The notes below the pieces were generated by a model, which saw only the letters and a program-made list of their open reading frames with translations, was not told the DNA's origin and made no database searches. Below, piece by piece: positions 37,839-64,000 of a stretch of 64,000 nt of DNA. The position numbers and the translations under genes are program-made. The stretch comes from Apostichopus japonicus (taxonomy: Eukaryota > Echinodermata > Holothuroidea > Aspidochirotida > Stichopodidae). The stretch is from the NCBI RefSeq assembly GCF_037975245.1, contig NC_092565.1, positions 11,340,499 to 11,404,498 on the forward strand. The letters run 5' to 3'. How positions within the stretch are numbered: position 1 is the first letter of the stretch; each line of letters begins with the position of its first letter.

Positions 37839-37879
37839 CAACCTGAATACATAGGTTCCTTTGCTTTCAGCAAGGAACC
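35515..37879. repeat. 2.4-kb composite repeat with nuclear-receptor half-sites
   Basis: The outer ends are GGTTCCTTGCTG (35515) and its exact inverse (37868-37879). The interior has five diverged tandem units beginning ACTTTGACC at about 36087, 36295, 36696, 36990 and 37250. A duplicated block (GATATCAATTGCAACACACA) occurs near 35630 and 35930, and one (CTTGTTGAGTTAT) near 35860 and 37760. A CA tract lies at 37797-37836, and a hairpin at 37854-37879 forms the right end. TGACCT motifs are very frequent. No coding frame. I found no target duplication; the mobility class is unknown. Confidence 0.8.
37797..37836. repeat. CA dinucleotide microsatellite
   Basis: About 20 CA repeats within the right part of the 2.4-kb repeat. 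Confidence 0.95.
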
Positions 37880-40805
37880 AAAAATGACATTCATCCTAAA
37901 ATAACGTACTTCTGGTAACCTCAATTGACCTTTGACATCCACAAAAACTATGTTATATTTTTTTTAAAGGAAAATCTATGTACCAAGTTCATGTGCTTTT
38001 CAAGCCTTTCCATTTTGACTTCTGCTCTCCTTCAATATTGTGGCTAACTTTCCATCTTAGATCTTTAAATAATATCTTTAAATAAATTATTTTTATCTGT
38101 AGTTCAAAATCATATCTAGCTGATTCATCTCAGAAGTTACAAAAGATAAAAGAACAACCAAAACAGGAGTACATATGGATTTATGAAATTTATTTTAGCA
38201 GTACGTATAATATTTATAGATGTAAAACTTACCTACTGTACACCTTATTCTTAATAAAAAAAACCCCGAAAGGCAGCCGTGTACAAGATCTCTTGCACAT
38301 AAATGTACGATCTTGAAAGAGCGGGGAATGGCACAGGAATGGGATATTCGAAATTATAAGGCTGAAAAAGCTGACCTACTGATGAAAACTTAAATAATGT
38401 ACTGGCCATTAATGATCAGAAATAAATTATTTGGAACTCGATAAGTCCGCTTAGAATCAGCACCTCATGAATGACGAGGCAGTGAAAAGAAACAAAATAA
38501 CTGGTCTTCATATTGTCAATGGTTTACGCTGGACATGAAAATAGATTAACAGAGCATGATTAAAGTAGATTTGTACATATTTCTGGTATTAACGCAAGAA
38601 ATGATCAGAAAGTCCGCTGATTTTCAAAAGAAACAGTAACAATTAGCATAGACCTGCCATCATCTCGCACAAGCCAAAAAACAAAGCTTAGCTTGCTTTG
38701 CTTCAAGATAACAGCCTTGAGATATTGCTGGGCTTACCATATTTTTGGATCTGCAGAAAAGAGTACAAGTTGTTACAGTCTAAGCAGGGGTCTTAGCTGA
38801 TGGGTCCACTTCCCCTTGGTGGGGAAGAAGTTATTCTGAGGGTCTAGACCCTCTAGACACTGCTATTAACTATTTGTATGGGCTAAATGTGCCTTTTTGG
38901 ATGAACAGAAAGACCTTCAATTACCTTGCAGAGAAAAATCCTCAAGTAACTAGACTTAATCTGGTGAGAAGTGTAATAAGTTTATGAAAGGCCAGTCTAA
39001 ATTACATGCAACAGATGTTTCAGAAGTATGACTGACATCAGCGCTGCTCAGCTACAGATGTTGGGCAACTTTTTGCACTTAATACCTATTTCCAGGGAAT
39101 TTTGGTACTCTTCTTCAGACGAACTCCCCCTCCTACACAAGCACAAATTTATCTCCCATCCGCACTCCTTCCATCCATATTTCGGTGGAAATTCCAAACC
39201 CATACCCCTCACCAATGGCACATCTACAAAAGTAAGTACTTTGCTTAATTCCTTCCAATGTGCTGACGTTTAGTTGTTAGTATTTTTAGATATCACATGA
39301 CTCTTTTGGCAAAGACGAGATCACAGGATATGCACTGTATATTGCAATATGTTGCTACTTCTTTGTACATTTCCCAAAACTGATTCTTTACCGTGTGAAT
39401 ATACTTGTAAAACTAACATACAAGGCCTGTCAATACTCCACCATCCATGGATATGCTGTCTCATTTACTTGTGTTACTGTTTCAAAATCCAAGATTCACA
39501 TAAACTTCTGATCTTATATATTATTCCTAATGTATTACATAAAGAAGGCAGCATTACTTTTTCCTTGACTTTATCCCAAAAAGAGTTGAGAGAAAGTGTC
39601 ATTTCATTCAGACTATTATGTCTTGGACTGGAATGTAGAATAAGCCCTTCGTTGATTATCGGATTTAATAGTGTGTGAGCTTCTCGTCATGATTCTTGAA
39701 ACATTTATTTTATGAAAGAATATAAAAAGTGTTAACAAAGTCAAAGACGATCTTAAAAAACAACACAAGTTTCGAATGGAGTAGGAATGTTATGAAATTC
39801 TTGTGCCAACATAAACAACTCAAGCGTGCAGCTATGAGCTCAAGCAAACATTCCTGTAATATCATCTCTCCAATATTACTACAGGGTAGCGTGTCGATTG
39901 AGTGAATAAACTTGCAGACATCGGAAAAATCAAACCCTAACATCTAGGGGGTTGCTAATGCAAATGCTACCAAAAAGTAGTAAAAATAACTGCTTTCCAG
40001 GGTTCACATTATCACACCTACCTGCCACAAGAAGTTTTAATCAACTTTGCTGAAACTGACCTTGAACTGAGAATATCTATTTGGAAAAGTCTTCAAGAGG
40101 TCTTCAAGAAAACATTTGCAAACTGTACAAACTGCTCCCCCCCCCCCTATGCCCCCATCTTTGACATGCATAAACTGATGGAGACTTTCCAGCTGACTGA
40201 AAACCTTTTATTATTTGAATACAGCAAGTTATGTATGATGTATTTGAACTTAATATATCTGAAAGATATGACAAATTTTGAGCAACCTAACTTAGAAACA
40301 GGTCAACATTTATGCTGTAGTTGGGGCATTCCTTTATCCCGACCCTCATTGGTGGAAAAAAAAAATGATGAGGTGTTTTTTAGGCAACTGTATTTGCCAA
40401 GTACAATTTTCTGCAGCTGCCCTCCATCCTTGTTCTTTCAGCTTTACTTTTTTTATCTTTTTCTTTTTCACTTTCATCAATCAGTATTAAATACTTCCTA
40501 AACGAAAGCAACGGCTTCTCCAAAATAATGAGCTCCATCTATACATTTTAATGGCCTGTTGGAAATAAGTCACTCATGCATACTTTTTCCAAGCACCCGT
40601 CTGTCTGTAAGAAATATAATTCTAAACAATACACAGGATTTCAGAAGACGACTTCCCTGGTAGAAAATACCATTTGTGCCTTTAAATACCCTAAATTCGT
40701 TGTTTTTATGTTTTTCCTTTTTATTCTTCTTCTTCTTATTTTCCTTGCTTTTTATACAGCCAATTTTTTTACAAGAATGCACACATAAATACTTGTAGCA
40801 GGATA
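37880..40805. other. Region 3' of PERK; no gene seen
   Basis: PERK ends at 40806 on the minus strand, so its 3' UTR occupies the right part of this region. Candidate minus-strand AATAAA signals occur at 40720-40725 and further left, but none has a clear GT-rich downstream element. Open frames at 39028-39273 and 39349-39678 (plus) show no recognised domain. Confidence 0.5.
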
Positions 40806-55446
<14,641 letters not shown>

Positions 55447-55734
55447 TTCTTTTCAAAGAAAAAGAAATTTCACCCCATTGTATTTGGAGACTTCTAGAAC
55501 TTGACTCCGAGCGCACGAATGGATTCGCACGACGTCCCAGCACTGCACTATACTGACGTTACTAAAGTAATACTAACGTAACCAGAGTGGATATATGAGA
55601 CGTGTCTATATCGTGTGACTTTTGAACTAGGTGATGACATCATCCGAAGGCATCGGCGTATACATAGACCATGCAGACCGAATTTATGGAACGCCAAAAG
55701 TAAGGAACGCTAAAAGGAGTACAGGTGGCGTTGC
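55447..55734 (-). promoter_or_regulatory. EIF2AK3: Probable PERK 5' UTR and promoter region
   Basis: This sequence immediately precedes the PERK start. It contains TGACGT at 55554-55559, GACGTC at 55531-55536 and the palindromic TGATGACATCATC at 55632-55644, all of the ATF/CREB type. PERK-pathway genes in other animals use such sites, but function here is inference, and no transcription start can be fixed. Confidence 0.35.
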
Positions 55735-56267
55735 TATGGCAAGCCGTTTTAACATTTACCTCGTTATTCTCAATCAATTCCAAGAATCAATTCCACTTAG
55801 GTAGAATAAAATTAAGTTCAAGTGAAATTTATTGCACTTAAGTAGAATGCAATTAAGCTTAAGTATAATTGAATTTTACTTAAGTTAAATTGTATTCCAC
55901 TTAAGTAAAATAACCACTTTCTTTTAAGCTTAATTCAAATTCAATTTCACTTAAGCTTAATTGCATTCTACTTAAGTAAAATACAATTCTACTTAAGTAA
56001 AACTGAATTTAGCTTAAGTAAAAGTGTCATTCTTTTTCACTTAAGCTAATGAATTTTACTTAAGTAAAATTGTATTTTACTTAAGTAGAAAACAATTAAG
56101 CTTAAGTGAAATTGAATTTAACTTAAGCTAAATTGTATTCTATTTAAGTAGAAATGTATTTTACTTAAGTAGAATACAATTGCATTTTACTTAAGTAAAC
56201 TTCAATTCTACTTAAGTAAAATACAAAGGATCGGTCGTATGGTAAGCCGTTTTAACATTAACCTCGT
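55735..56267. repeat. 21-bp-period CTTAAG array between 30-bp direct repeats
   Basis: Sixteen exact CTTAAG palindromes lie between 55837 and 56217. Successive starts are mostly 21 bp apart (21,21,21,50,21,21,21,27,19,21,21,21,42,26,21); the longer gaps contain decayed units such as TTTAAG. Units read CTTAAGTAAAAT then ACAATTCTA, with variants. The array is bracketed by 30-bp direct repeats with core AAGCCGTTTTAACATT (55735-55764, 56238-56267; two mismatches). Located 290-820 bp upstream of the PERK start. Confidence 0.9.
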
Positions 56268-57094
56268 GCGGAGAAGTAGTTGGTCTGGGGCAATGTTTAC
56301 ATGGTACCATGCCGCCTTGTGGTACTACTACTACTAGTACCACTGCTTGGTGGTATGTCGTGTTGTAGTCGTTCCCTTGCACTCAAAAGTTCCCTTTCAA
56401 CTGCATCAGCAACAGTTTGCAACGATTGATTGGCTGGCTGCAATTACCAAATGTCTAACGTTCAGACACAGTGATAAACAAAGCTTTGCTTCATTTGGTG
56501 TTATGTTTGTGCATACACAACGAAAGCTGTATTTTGTATGGCAGCATGGGGGAATGGCCGCAAATAGTTACGTAACAAGTAGGTCTACGTCTTGAACGTG
56601 ACTCTATAGGTCTCTCACCACAATTAATTGTTCCATTGACTTACACACTAAACTCGTCACTTTCAAGACCTGCCAAAATCTGGTGTATCCTACCCATATG
56701 ATAGATGTGATCTTGGCCTATGTGCAAACTTCCATATCAAGACCGTTTAGATTTTGAGCTAGAAGAAGAGCAAGTTTAGCATACTGAACCCTACCGTGTG
56801 ATCGTTCGGAGTAATATCAACATTTAACCAAAGATTTTCTAAAATGGTTTATATCACCTTCGATCCTCCCAATTTTCACACCATCTGTACTTTAAATTAT
56901 GCTCTTTCATATAAAGGCAAAACAAACGATGACAGTAAATGAAAACATGCTTTATACAAGCTTTACGATAGACAGGGACGTATCAGGGGGGGGGGCAGGG
57001 GGAGCAGCCGCTCCCCCTTTCAGTGTCGAAAAAAATGTTAAAAACTGTCGTGTTTTAGCATGGTATTTTGTTAGTGCCTTTTTGATCTTGAATA
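56268..57094. other. No gene seen
   Basis: Contains a short hairpin around 56317-56342 (GTGGTACTA and inverse) and near 56973 a transposon-end-like CAGGGACGTATCAGG followed by a G run, possibly a truncated hAT MITE. No supported exon. Confidence 0.4.
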
Positions 57095-57467
57095 CAAGGG
57101 CGTAGGAACCGGGGGGGGGGGGGGGCTGGGGGGGGCGCCAGCCCCCAGTGAAAAATGTGGAGGGGCGGAAGTATCATTCTGCCCCCCCCGCTTCGCAAGT
57201 CAGAAAACCCCTTTTTTATTTCCAAATGAGAAAAAAATCTCATTTTGAGCACCAAATTGCATATAAGGCCAGGTAAAAATACAAAATTAAGTTTACAAAA
57301 TGGATTGGGTGTTGAAGTGTGCTATATTGCACCAAATTGCATCTGAGGCCACCTGGAAATGCAAAAAATTCCAAAGGGGGAGGGGGACACCCCTTCCCCT
57401 TAGACCCCTCCCCCAGGCCGGCCATCAGTTTCAGCCCCCCACTCAAAAGTACCTTCCTACGCCACTG
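57095..57467 (-). mobile_element. hAT-like MITE family X, copy 2, 373 bp
   Basis: Inverted copy of 26504-26876. Left end CAAGGGCGTAGGAA, right end inverse of CAGTGGCGTAGGAA. The 8-bp duplication CTTGAATA is exact (57087-57094, 57468-57475). Confidence 0.92.
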
Positions 57468-57984
57468 CTTGAATACTCGTCAGCTCCGTTAACTCGATTA
57501 TAATCGTAGTTACATTCAGGCCTACTGATTCAGCTACTTACTTAGTTTGGCAGATGCAATTAGCTAAATTAAGCCTATATCTTAATACAAACCTACAGTT
57601 GGCCACTGCATAATAAAATCCATATTGCCTACCTAACCGCACTCTACGGAATGTCACGAACCGTATGCACAACAACGTCGACAACGTTCTCATCCTTTCT
57701 ATGATTCGTCCTAAGTTGTTGCATGAACAGCATGTTATGAAGCTAAGATATCAATAGTACGTGATACGCACTTCCTATAAATAATTATTACACTGCTAAT
57801 ATACACTGCGATAACGATATTTGTTTTTAGACCACTGCAGACTGGGTTGAAAGAAAACGCAGGCCAAGTGTAGTACAATGCAATAAACTAGGCTCACATC
57901 ACTGCAAGATGCAAGCCATCATAATGACGTCACATGTCGATTTACTGCAAATTTATCCTCTACCATGGCCCAGACAACCTCAAG

Positions 57985-58310
57985 GGCCCATGGCCCACAC
58001 GTGATTAATCATGTGCAGAGACACAAGGATAATTCCTGTAGTTGCATTGGACCCTTTATACATTGGAGAAACCAAAAAATACCATCTACGACTTTTATCT
58101 GTGCCGGGCCCCAGGAAACAGCCATAAAGGGTCCATGGCCCACACATGATTTGATTATGTTTACAAAAAGCAGTATAATTCTTTTAGAGGTGTTGGCCCT
58201 ATTGGACATTGCGGTATCCAAAAATACCAACGACTTCATTTTTTAACTGTAACGGGGCCCATGCAGCAACCTCAAAGGCCCAATTGCCCACACAGGAATT
58301 AATCATGTGA
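57985..58310. repeat. Diverged tandem repeat, about 146 bp unit
   Basis: The anchor GCCCACAC, followed by a GATTAATCATGT-like block, recurs at about 57993, 58138 and 58286 with related sequence between (GGCCC, ATACCA, GACTT). Confidence 0.7.
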
Positions 58311-58600
58311 AAATAGACAAAGGGCCCAAAATTGCACTAAGGAATCAACGTAACCCCTGTGGCTTGAATATTTATTTCCTTCTCTCAACATGCTGACACA
58401 AGTTTTGGACATTCTCATATAAATCTCGACATATATATACAGTTTTGGGCATTTACGAAATGATGGCGCGCGCCGATGTGCCAAAATTATAGCATGACGT
58501 CAATATTGTAGCAAGCAATGTTGACATGACCAATGTAGTAGTGGCATGCTGTTACAAGTTTGCGACATGCTGATGTTGAATTTGACATGTTGATATAGAC

Positions 58601-58951
58601 CAGTGGCGGAGCTAGGGGTATTGGTCAAGGGGCGAGAATGGTCTGTAGGGGCGCTTCCGGTTCTATCTAAGCGGAGCGCCACCACGAGTTGGCGCGGAGC
58701 GTACCGAAATTTTTGAGTAAAGATACTCCCTAGATCGCCGGAAATGACCCTTTCCTTGCTTACTAATTTGCAGATAAAAGAAGAATAAATAGGTGTCGTC
58801 GCCCAAAAAATGTGACAAATGTCAATAGGTAGATGAGAGCGCAATAAAAAAAGGTCAATAATCGCGAATAATTAAAACGTGGTAAAAAGCTGAAAAAGGG
58901 CGCCAGCAGTCCATTTGAGTCCGTCAGGGGGGGGGGGGGCATCCGCCACTG
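58601..58951. mobile_element. hAT-like MITE, CAGTGGCGGA ends, 351 bp
   Basis: Exact 10-bp terminal repeats CAGTGGCGGA. The internal block AAGCGGAGCGCCACCA and GTTGGCGCGGAGCGTA are shared with the left subterminal part of the 3.6-kb hAT (27240-27275), marking it as a derivative of that lineage. Flanks ATATAGAC and TGACAGAC match only partly. Confidence 0.8.
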
Positions 58952-60689
58952 TGACAGACGTAATGACATATTGGTATTTTGTTTCGACATCTTCATATGG
59001 AATTGTAACATGTTGATATCGAATTGGACATATTTGTATTAACTTGGACACTTCACTTTCTTTTTCGACATTTATGGAACGTTTGGCTCTCCGTAATTCC
59101 CGATTCAATTTTATAAGCCAGAGTATCATTTCTTTGTACTGTTCCTGAACAGAACGAAGCGCTTGATGCTATTGGCTTATGTATATCATGTGACAAAAGC
59201 TTTCATTGCGCTTGAGTGCGTGCAGCCACTGATGCGTGCAGCGCTCGAATTACGTAAGCTATTCATACAGTCTTAAACGCTATCTTTTCGAAACTTTGGA
59301 TTGTAGTATTGTGAAGCCTCTATGGTGCTATAGCTACAGGGCAAACAGTAGTACTGTATGGTGGGTTCTAATGTTGTGCTACTTAACCACAAAGTGGATT
59401 GTAACTTTGCGATTACAAAATAAATTGAATGACAAAGGTAAGGTAGGCTAGGCCTAATAAGGGTTCCTGGTAATATCCGGACTTGTTAGTTAACTCACCT
59501 GAAAAACGTTTGGCCTAGTTTCCTCCCCTAGAGACGTTACGTTCCTGCCCTAAATCATGGAGAGGAACTATCATAGGTTAGGAGTACATAGGTTAGGAGT
59601 ACATAGGTTGAATACTTGGTGATACCCCAGTGTTTCAAATTTCAATTGATAAACTCCAAGTCGTAGACACTTTGTATCAATGAAATGAAACATTGTTTAG
59701 TTTCAGCTGACCTAAGAAAGAAATATATCCTTGAATAGGCAAAACTCTTGAAGTTACGGTTAAAAGGTGAATCATTTAATAGGGTTTCGTAGTAGTCTTA
59801 TAGGCTAACAAATTAGGATTCGTCATTTTTGAAATGCAAGAATAGCAGGTATAAGTATTACTGTACTGTAGGTGGGCATGTCGCACATGAAATATGTCTA
59901 ATTTAAAACAATGACAGAATGCTTAAAATATTAACCATGTGAAAGAACACAATCCTCTTACCCCAAATCCAACGTTTTGTTTAAAAAGAACCAACCGTTA
60001 TGATTTTATGACGATTTTTGTGACTCTAAATCCCCTGGGAATTTATAAATATAGGAAGTGCGTATCACGTACGATTGACATAATGAAATATCACACTATA
60101 TTTGTAAACACATCAATCACGGACACGCGAGCAGCATCATGAATATTCATATTTATCGCATCATTCGCATGTCTTGCGGTTGAGTGCACTTGCGCATTGG
60201 CTGCTTAAATGAATGAAGATAGCTCAAACACATATATATTCGGTAATAGCCATCTTCAGTAGATGAATAAAATCTGTTGCCGAAAAGTTTGAAAATGCGC
60301 AGTTTGAGCATAATATTGTACAGAACGTTCATGGGGAAAATATATCCATAAAAAAACACGCTGTTTTCACTTAACTACCACAAAATAAATTCACATTTTG
60401 GCAATGCTCCCAATAAAAATAATTACGTCGTACAATGCAATCATGTCCTACAGGAAGCCCTGTTTGACTGTTGTCGTCTCAAACTTGGGGGGGGGGGGGG
60501 AGTGGTGTTGTCGGACAGTTACTAGAAATTAAGTTCTCTACAATAGCTTTTTCACAACAATGTGGATGACCCTTTATTTTCACAGGATTTTGAAGGGTTC
60601 AGAGTTGATGGGGTTAGGTGGATGGGGTGGGGCAGGTAGTCACAGTGGGGAATGAAGATGGACGGTCATGTGTTCTTTTCCATGCTTGT

Positions 60690-61030
60690 CATGTACAGTG
60701 TGTACAGTACATATATATGTACTGTACCATGAGGGCCAGAAGACTATGTTTAAACCTATCACTAATATATCTCTACATATACACCCAGTACAGTGTATGT
60801 ACTGTACATACATGTATGTACTGATTGAAATTCATTTTTATAGTAAAGTCTTCTAATTCAACCAATTGTTTATATACAGTGTGCATATTAGTGTTAGCTT
60901 TAATCATAGTCTTCTGGCACTCATGGTACTCCGTACATATACACCCAGTACAGTGTATGTACTGTACACACTGTAAATACATGTACTTGTTGAAATTCAT
61001 TTTATAAGTCTTCTAATTAAATGAATTCAA
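60690..61030. repeat. Composite direct and inverted repeat
   Basis: ATATACACCCAGTACAGTGT with GAAATTCATTTT and GTCTTCTAATT occurs twice in the same order (60777-60862, 60937-61020). GTACCATGAGGGCCAGAAGA near 60723 is inverted near 60905-60930. Palindromic GTACAGTAC-type motifs are frequent. Confidence 0.7.
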
Positions 61031-62053
61031 CCAAGAGCAGACAAGTTCATTGCAAATAGTATTTGTTTATATGAAATTAAAAACTGCACAGTATTGAATT
61101 GAATGACCTTGAAGTACAGTACAATACCCAGGCTCAAAACACATGGAACATCAAAACAGGCAGAAACGTTTTTTGTAAAAATCCCAAACTTTGAGGATTT
61201 TTCTTTTCAAAATAAGGCAAAACACCCTCCTGAAATTTTTTGTACAAACAGGGTGGTACTATATCTCTTCCAGAAAAAATTATCAGATTTTTTCAATTTG
61301 ACGCGTTTTGAGTTATTGGCCGTCAAAGACGACCTCTTTTGTACATCGGAGCAACTTAACAACTTCATAAATTAATATTGAGAACAGCTAGAACTCTGAA
61401 ATTTGTTTAGGTGTAAGAAATTCATCCTTATAATTAAAGTATAAAACCCTGACAGCTTTAAGATGGTTACTTTGGTAAAAAATTGGCATCAAAACCCCTA
61501 CCTCATGCTGAATCGCAGCATGAAATAGCAACTTTAGAGTTGCACAACTTGCAAATATTTTAGGAAAGCATTGTAATCATTATTTTGTATTGTTTGTACT
61601 AGACATAATAACCTCTGAAAGAATCAAGTACCCTGATGAAATGGTTTATGAGCAATTCATCACTAAAAATAGCACATTTTTTAGTGAAAAGTACAAGTAT
61701 CGAATATTTTGACACTTTTAAGTTGACCTAACTCCACAAGGCAACATTTTTGTAGCCTAATTTTTTCTTTTTTCTGTTCTATGGGATAGACTCTATAAGC
61801 ATCTGTAATAGAAAGTTGGTGGAATGTTTAATTGCTGAGAAATGAGACCTCAAAAGTCAAGAAAATGCCATGGTGGCGACAAATTGCGGAATTTCAAAGT
61901 GTGATAAATCGGCCAATTATAAAGCAATGCAACTGAAATTTCCAGAATATGCTTATTTTATGGTGGCCCAATCATACAAAAAATTTGGGGATTTTTCAAA
62001 GATGTCGAACTACAACATACTCCAAAATTTGGTGATTTGATATGGAATGACCC

Positions 62054-62308
62054 TTTACTAAATGAAGGCCTAGCCTATATTTTAAATGCACTAGGCCTAA
62101 TTAGCCTTCAGCAGTACAACAATGTGTATATGTAATTATACAAAAATACCTGGCGGGCAATCAAACAAACTTATCATGGCCCTTGCTCTGAAAAGCTACC
62201 TGACCACCAGTACAATCCTTAAATGGATATTACTAAAATGAAGGCCTAATATAAATTAAATGCACTATGTAGCATTCAGCAGTACAACAATGTGTATATG
62301 TAATTAGC
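62054..62308. repeat. Two-copy duplication, 168-bp spacing
   Basis: AATGAAGGCCTA, AAATGCACTA and TTCAGCAGTACAACAATGTG with GTATATGTAATTA appear twice in order (second block from about 62235). Confidence 0.75.
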
Positions 62309-64000
62309 GTGCAGTACACTATACGCTGTGTATCTAACAACAGTACAGAAAATTGGTCACGAGGGTAGCCATTTTCGTATATTTAACATGTAGCTGTCAT
62401 GAGTCATAGCCAATCTGCTACAAACCAGACTTGGAGGCGGGGCTTAATCATCAAAAACGGACCTTTTTACTAAAAGTAGGGGCGGCAGCTCTGTGTTGTT
62501 TTACGAAAGAAAAGTCATTTAAATATCAAATAAAGCAAATGAAAGCAATAAAATGTCACATATGGCTAGTAAAATTCTTATTTATACCTACCTGTAAACA
62601 ACAAATGAATGTTTAAAATGTTAAAAATATACATAGGACCCTATCTTAGACCATACCACTGTTGAAAGACAATTCTATTCTCTTTCAAATGACGTATAGA
62701 TGTTGGGGGTGGGACTAAGTCTTTTCCATCGAACAAAAAGAAAATGGCAACCTGGAAGTTGTGACCAAAAATCATATTGCTGTATGCACGTACATACAAA
62801 TTTACATTCACAGTAAGGGGCACATTTTCATTTATGAATTTGCCAAAAATTTCGAGGCAGTTTGCAAAGATACTTTTATTTGACGTTGGGTAAATGTGTT
62901 CTAATGATTTTAAAACCAAAAATATAACATTTAATGGTAAGTTCGACAAATAATAATATTTAAAAAAAAAATTCCCCAGCGTGCGCTGGGCGGCACAGTT
63001 ACGCGAAATGGAGAAAAATACGCTAATGCGTGCCACAATGCTACTGTAGGTCAATCAATGTAACAAGGGGATAAGCATTTCATGCGATGAGCCCTTTGTG
63101 CACTAAATTAGAGCCAATTCGAAGGCACAAAGACCTGTAGGCTGTAGAAGACGTGCATACACTATTAATATGTAATGTTGAAATTAAGTTAAGTTTAGCC
63201 TTATATTTGATTCTATATTCTACACTAATCAGGTTGTAGTGTAAACAAACATTACTACAGCCTAAGTCAGAGTAACCCATACCAAATTGTAATGTAAGAC
63301 ATGCCTACAGTGAGAATTAGTCTTTCCCTTATATGTTCTATGTGAAATAATCAGTTACAAATAAGGCATATATTCTACTGCAGTGTTATGGTTGGACTGG
63401 GCCCAGTAGTGGAGTGTACTGAACTGTACTTTTGCGTTGAAATGAAAAACAAAAAAAACAGAGATGGTAAAGTCGTCATTAAATCGCAAATACATTTGTA
63501 GGCTAGTGTCCATAGGTTCATGCTATTGTGTAATAGTACAGTTAATGCTGGAAGTAGTGGTTTCGAGAATATTTCAGGTATACCTGGTTATACCGAGTAT
63601 TCGTCAGTGGGTACGCCGATATATGTTATTGCTAAATACCGATGCACCCTAGCATAAAGTTGCATATTGTCTTGCCTAGTAATGGCAAAAAGAAGGGCAA
63701 AATAACACACTAAATGGCACTAAATGATTTGCTGAAACTTCTCAGATTTCATTATATTGTACATTGAAATAGATAGGAAGGATCTGTGATCCGTATTGTA
63801 ACATTCCGTAAACTTTATTTATGGCAATATGTTTTAATAATTGGCCAAATACAGGTCTTTTCAAGTTGTGTTCATATACCATACTGTGTGCAAAAGTGGG
63901 TGCTGTAAAGTAAGTGTGTGATTAGAATAAGCTCTTAATTGCATGAGGTCTGCAGATATCTGTTTATTTCATGGACATGTGAATTGCAGAAATGAACTTT

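Larger units (their letters stand above)
57476..64000. other. Repeat-rich region without supported genes
   Basis: Holds a tandem repeat (57985-58310), a MITE (58601-58951), a composite repeat (60690-61030) and a duplicated block (62054-62308). Minus-strand frame 62641-63054 (137 codons) shows no recognised domain. The sequence ending TTTGATATGGAATGACCCTT near 62053 may be the terminus of a repeat. I see no exon with convincing splice sites and homology. Confidence 0.45.

Noticed and set aside
35515..37879. Helitron interpretation of the 2.4-kb repeat because of the 3' hairpin
   Set aside because: No CTRR terminus after the hairpin and no TC start; the inverted 12-bp ends argue against a Helitron.
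62641..63054. 137-codon minus-strand frame
   Set aside because: No recognised family, no neighbouring exon or start context; AT-rich region with repeats.

Overview
The window is animal nuclear DNA. Genes are split into many short exons with GT-AG introns, and introns and intergenic DNA are full of AT, CA and poly-G tracts, tRNA-derived SINEs and small DNA transposons. The protein families and repeat style suggest a marine invertebrate deuterostome, perhaps an echinoderm; the species is inference only.

Three host genes can be supported. (1) 8181-22136, minus strand: the first six coding exons of an adhesion GPCR of the ADGRA (GPR123/124/125) group, comprising signal peptide, LRRNT, four leucine-rich repeats each on a 72-nt phase-2 exon, and LRRCT. 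The Ig, hormone-receptor, GAIN and seven-helix exons must lie to the left, mostly or wholly outside the window. (2) 32552-34111, plus strand: a three-exon gene for a 107-residue protein with a leucine-zipper-like helix, not recognised. (3) 40806-55446, minus strand: a complete 16-exon EIF2AK3 (PERK), the endoplasmic-reticulum stress kinase that phosphorylates eIF2alpha, 1056 residues, every junction in phase.

Between and inside these genes lies a dense layer of hAT-type DNA transposons. Most have terminal inverted repeats beginning CAG, CAA, CAT or TAG, and several have exact 8-bp target-site duplications. The largest (27171-30814) keeps the 3' end of a transposase gene and carries further elements inside it. 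Two copies of one 373-bp element sit in opposite orientations at 26504 and 57095. One element (50446-51218) has inserted in the branch-point region of a PERK intron.

Other structure: a 2.4-kb repeat (35515-37879) rich in nuclear-receptor half-sites, including exact DR4 elements; a 21-bp-period CTTAAG array between two 30-bp direct repeats upstream of PERK (55735-56267); two tiny palindromes, each flanked by an exact 7-bp GTNNNAC direct repeat (3704-3742, 54165-54209); and a tRNA-derived SINE with three successive hairpins in its 3' body, present in three copies.

The genes are unrelated in function, and no shared pathway is implied by their order.
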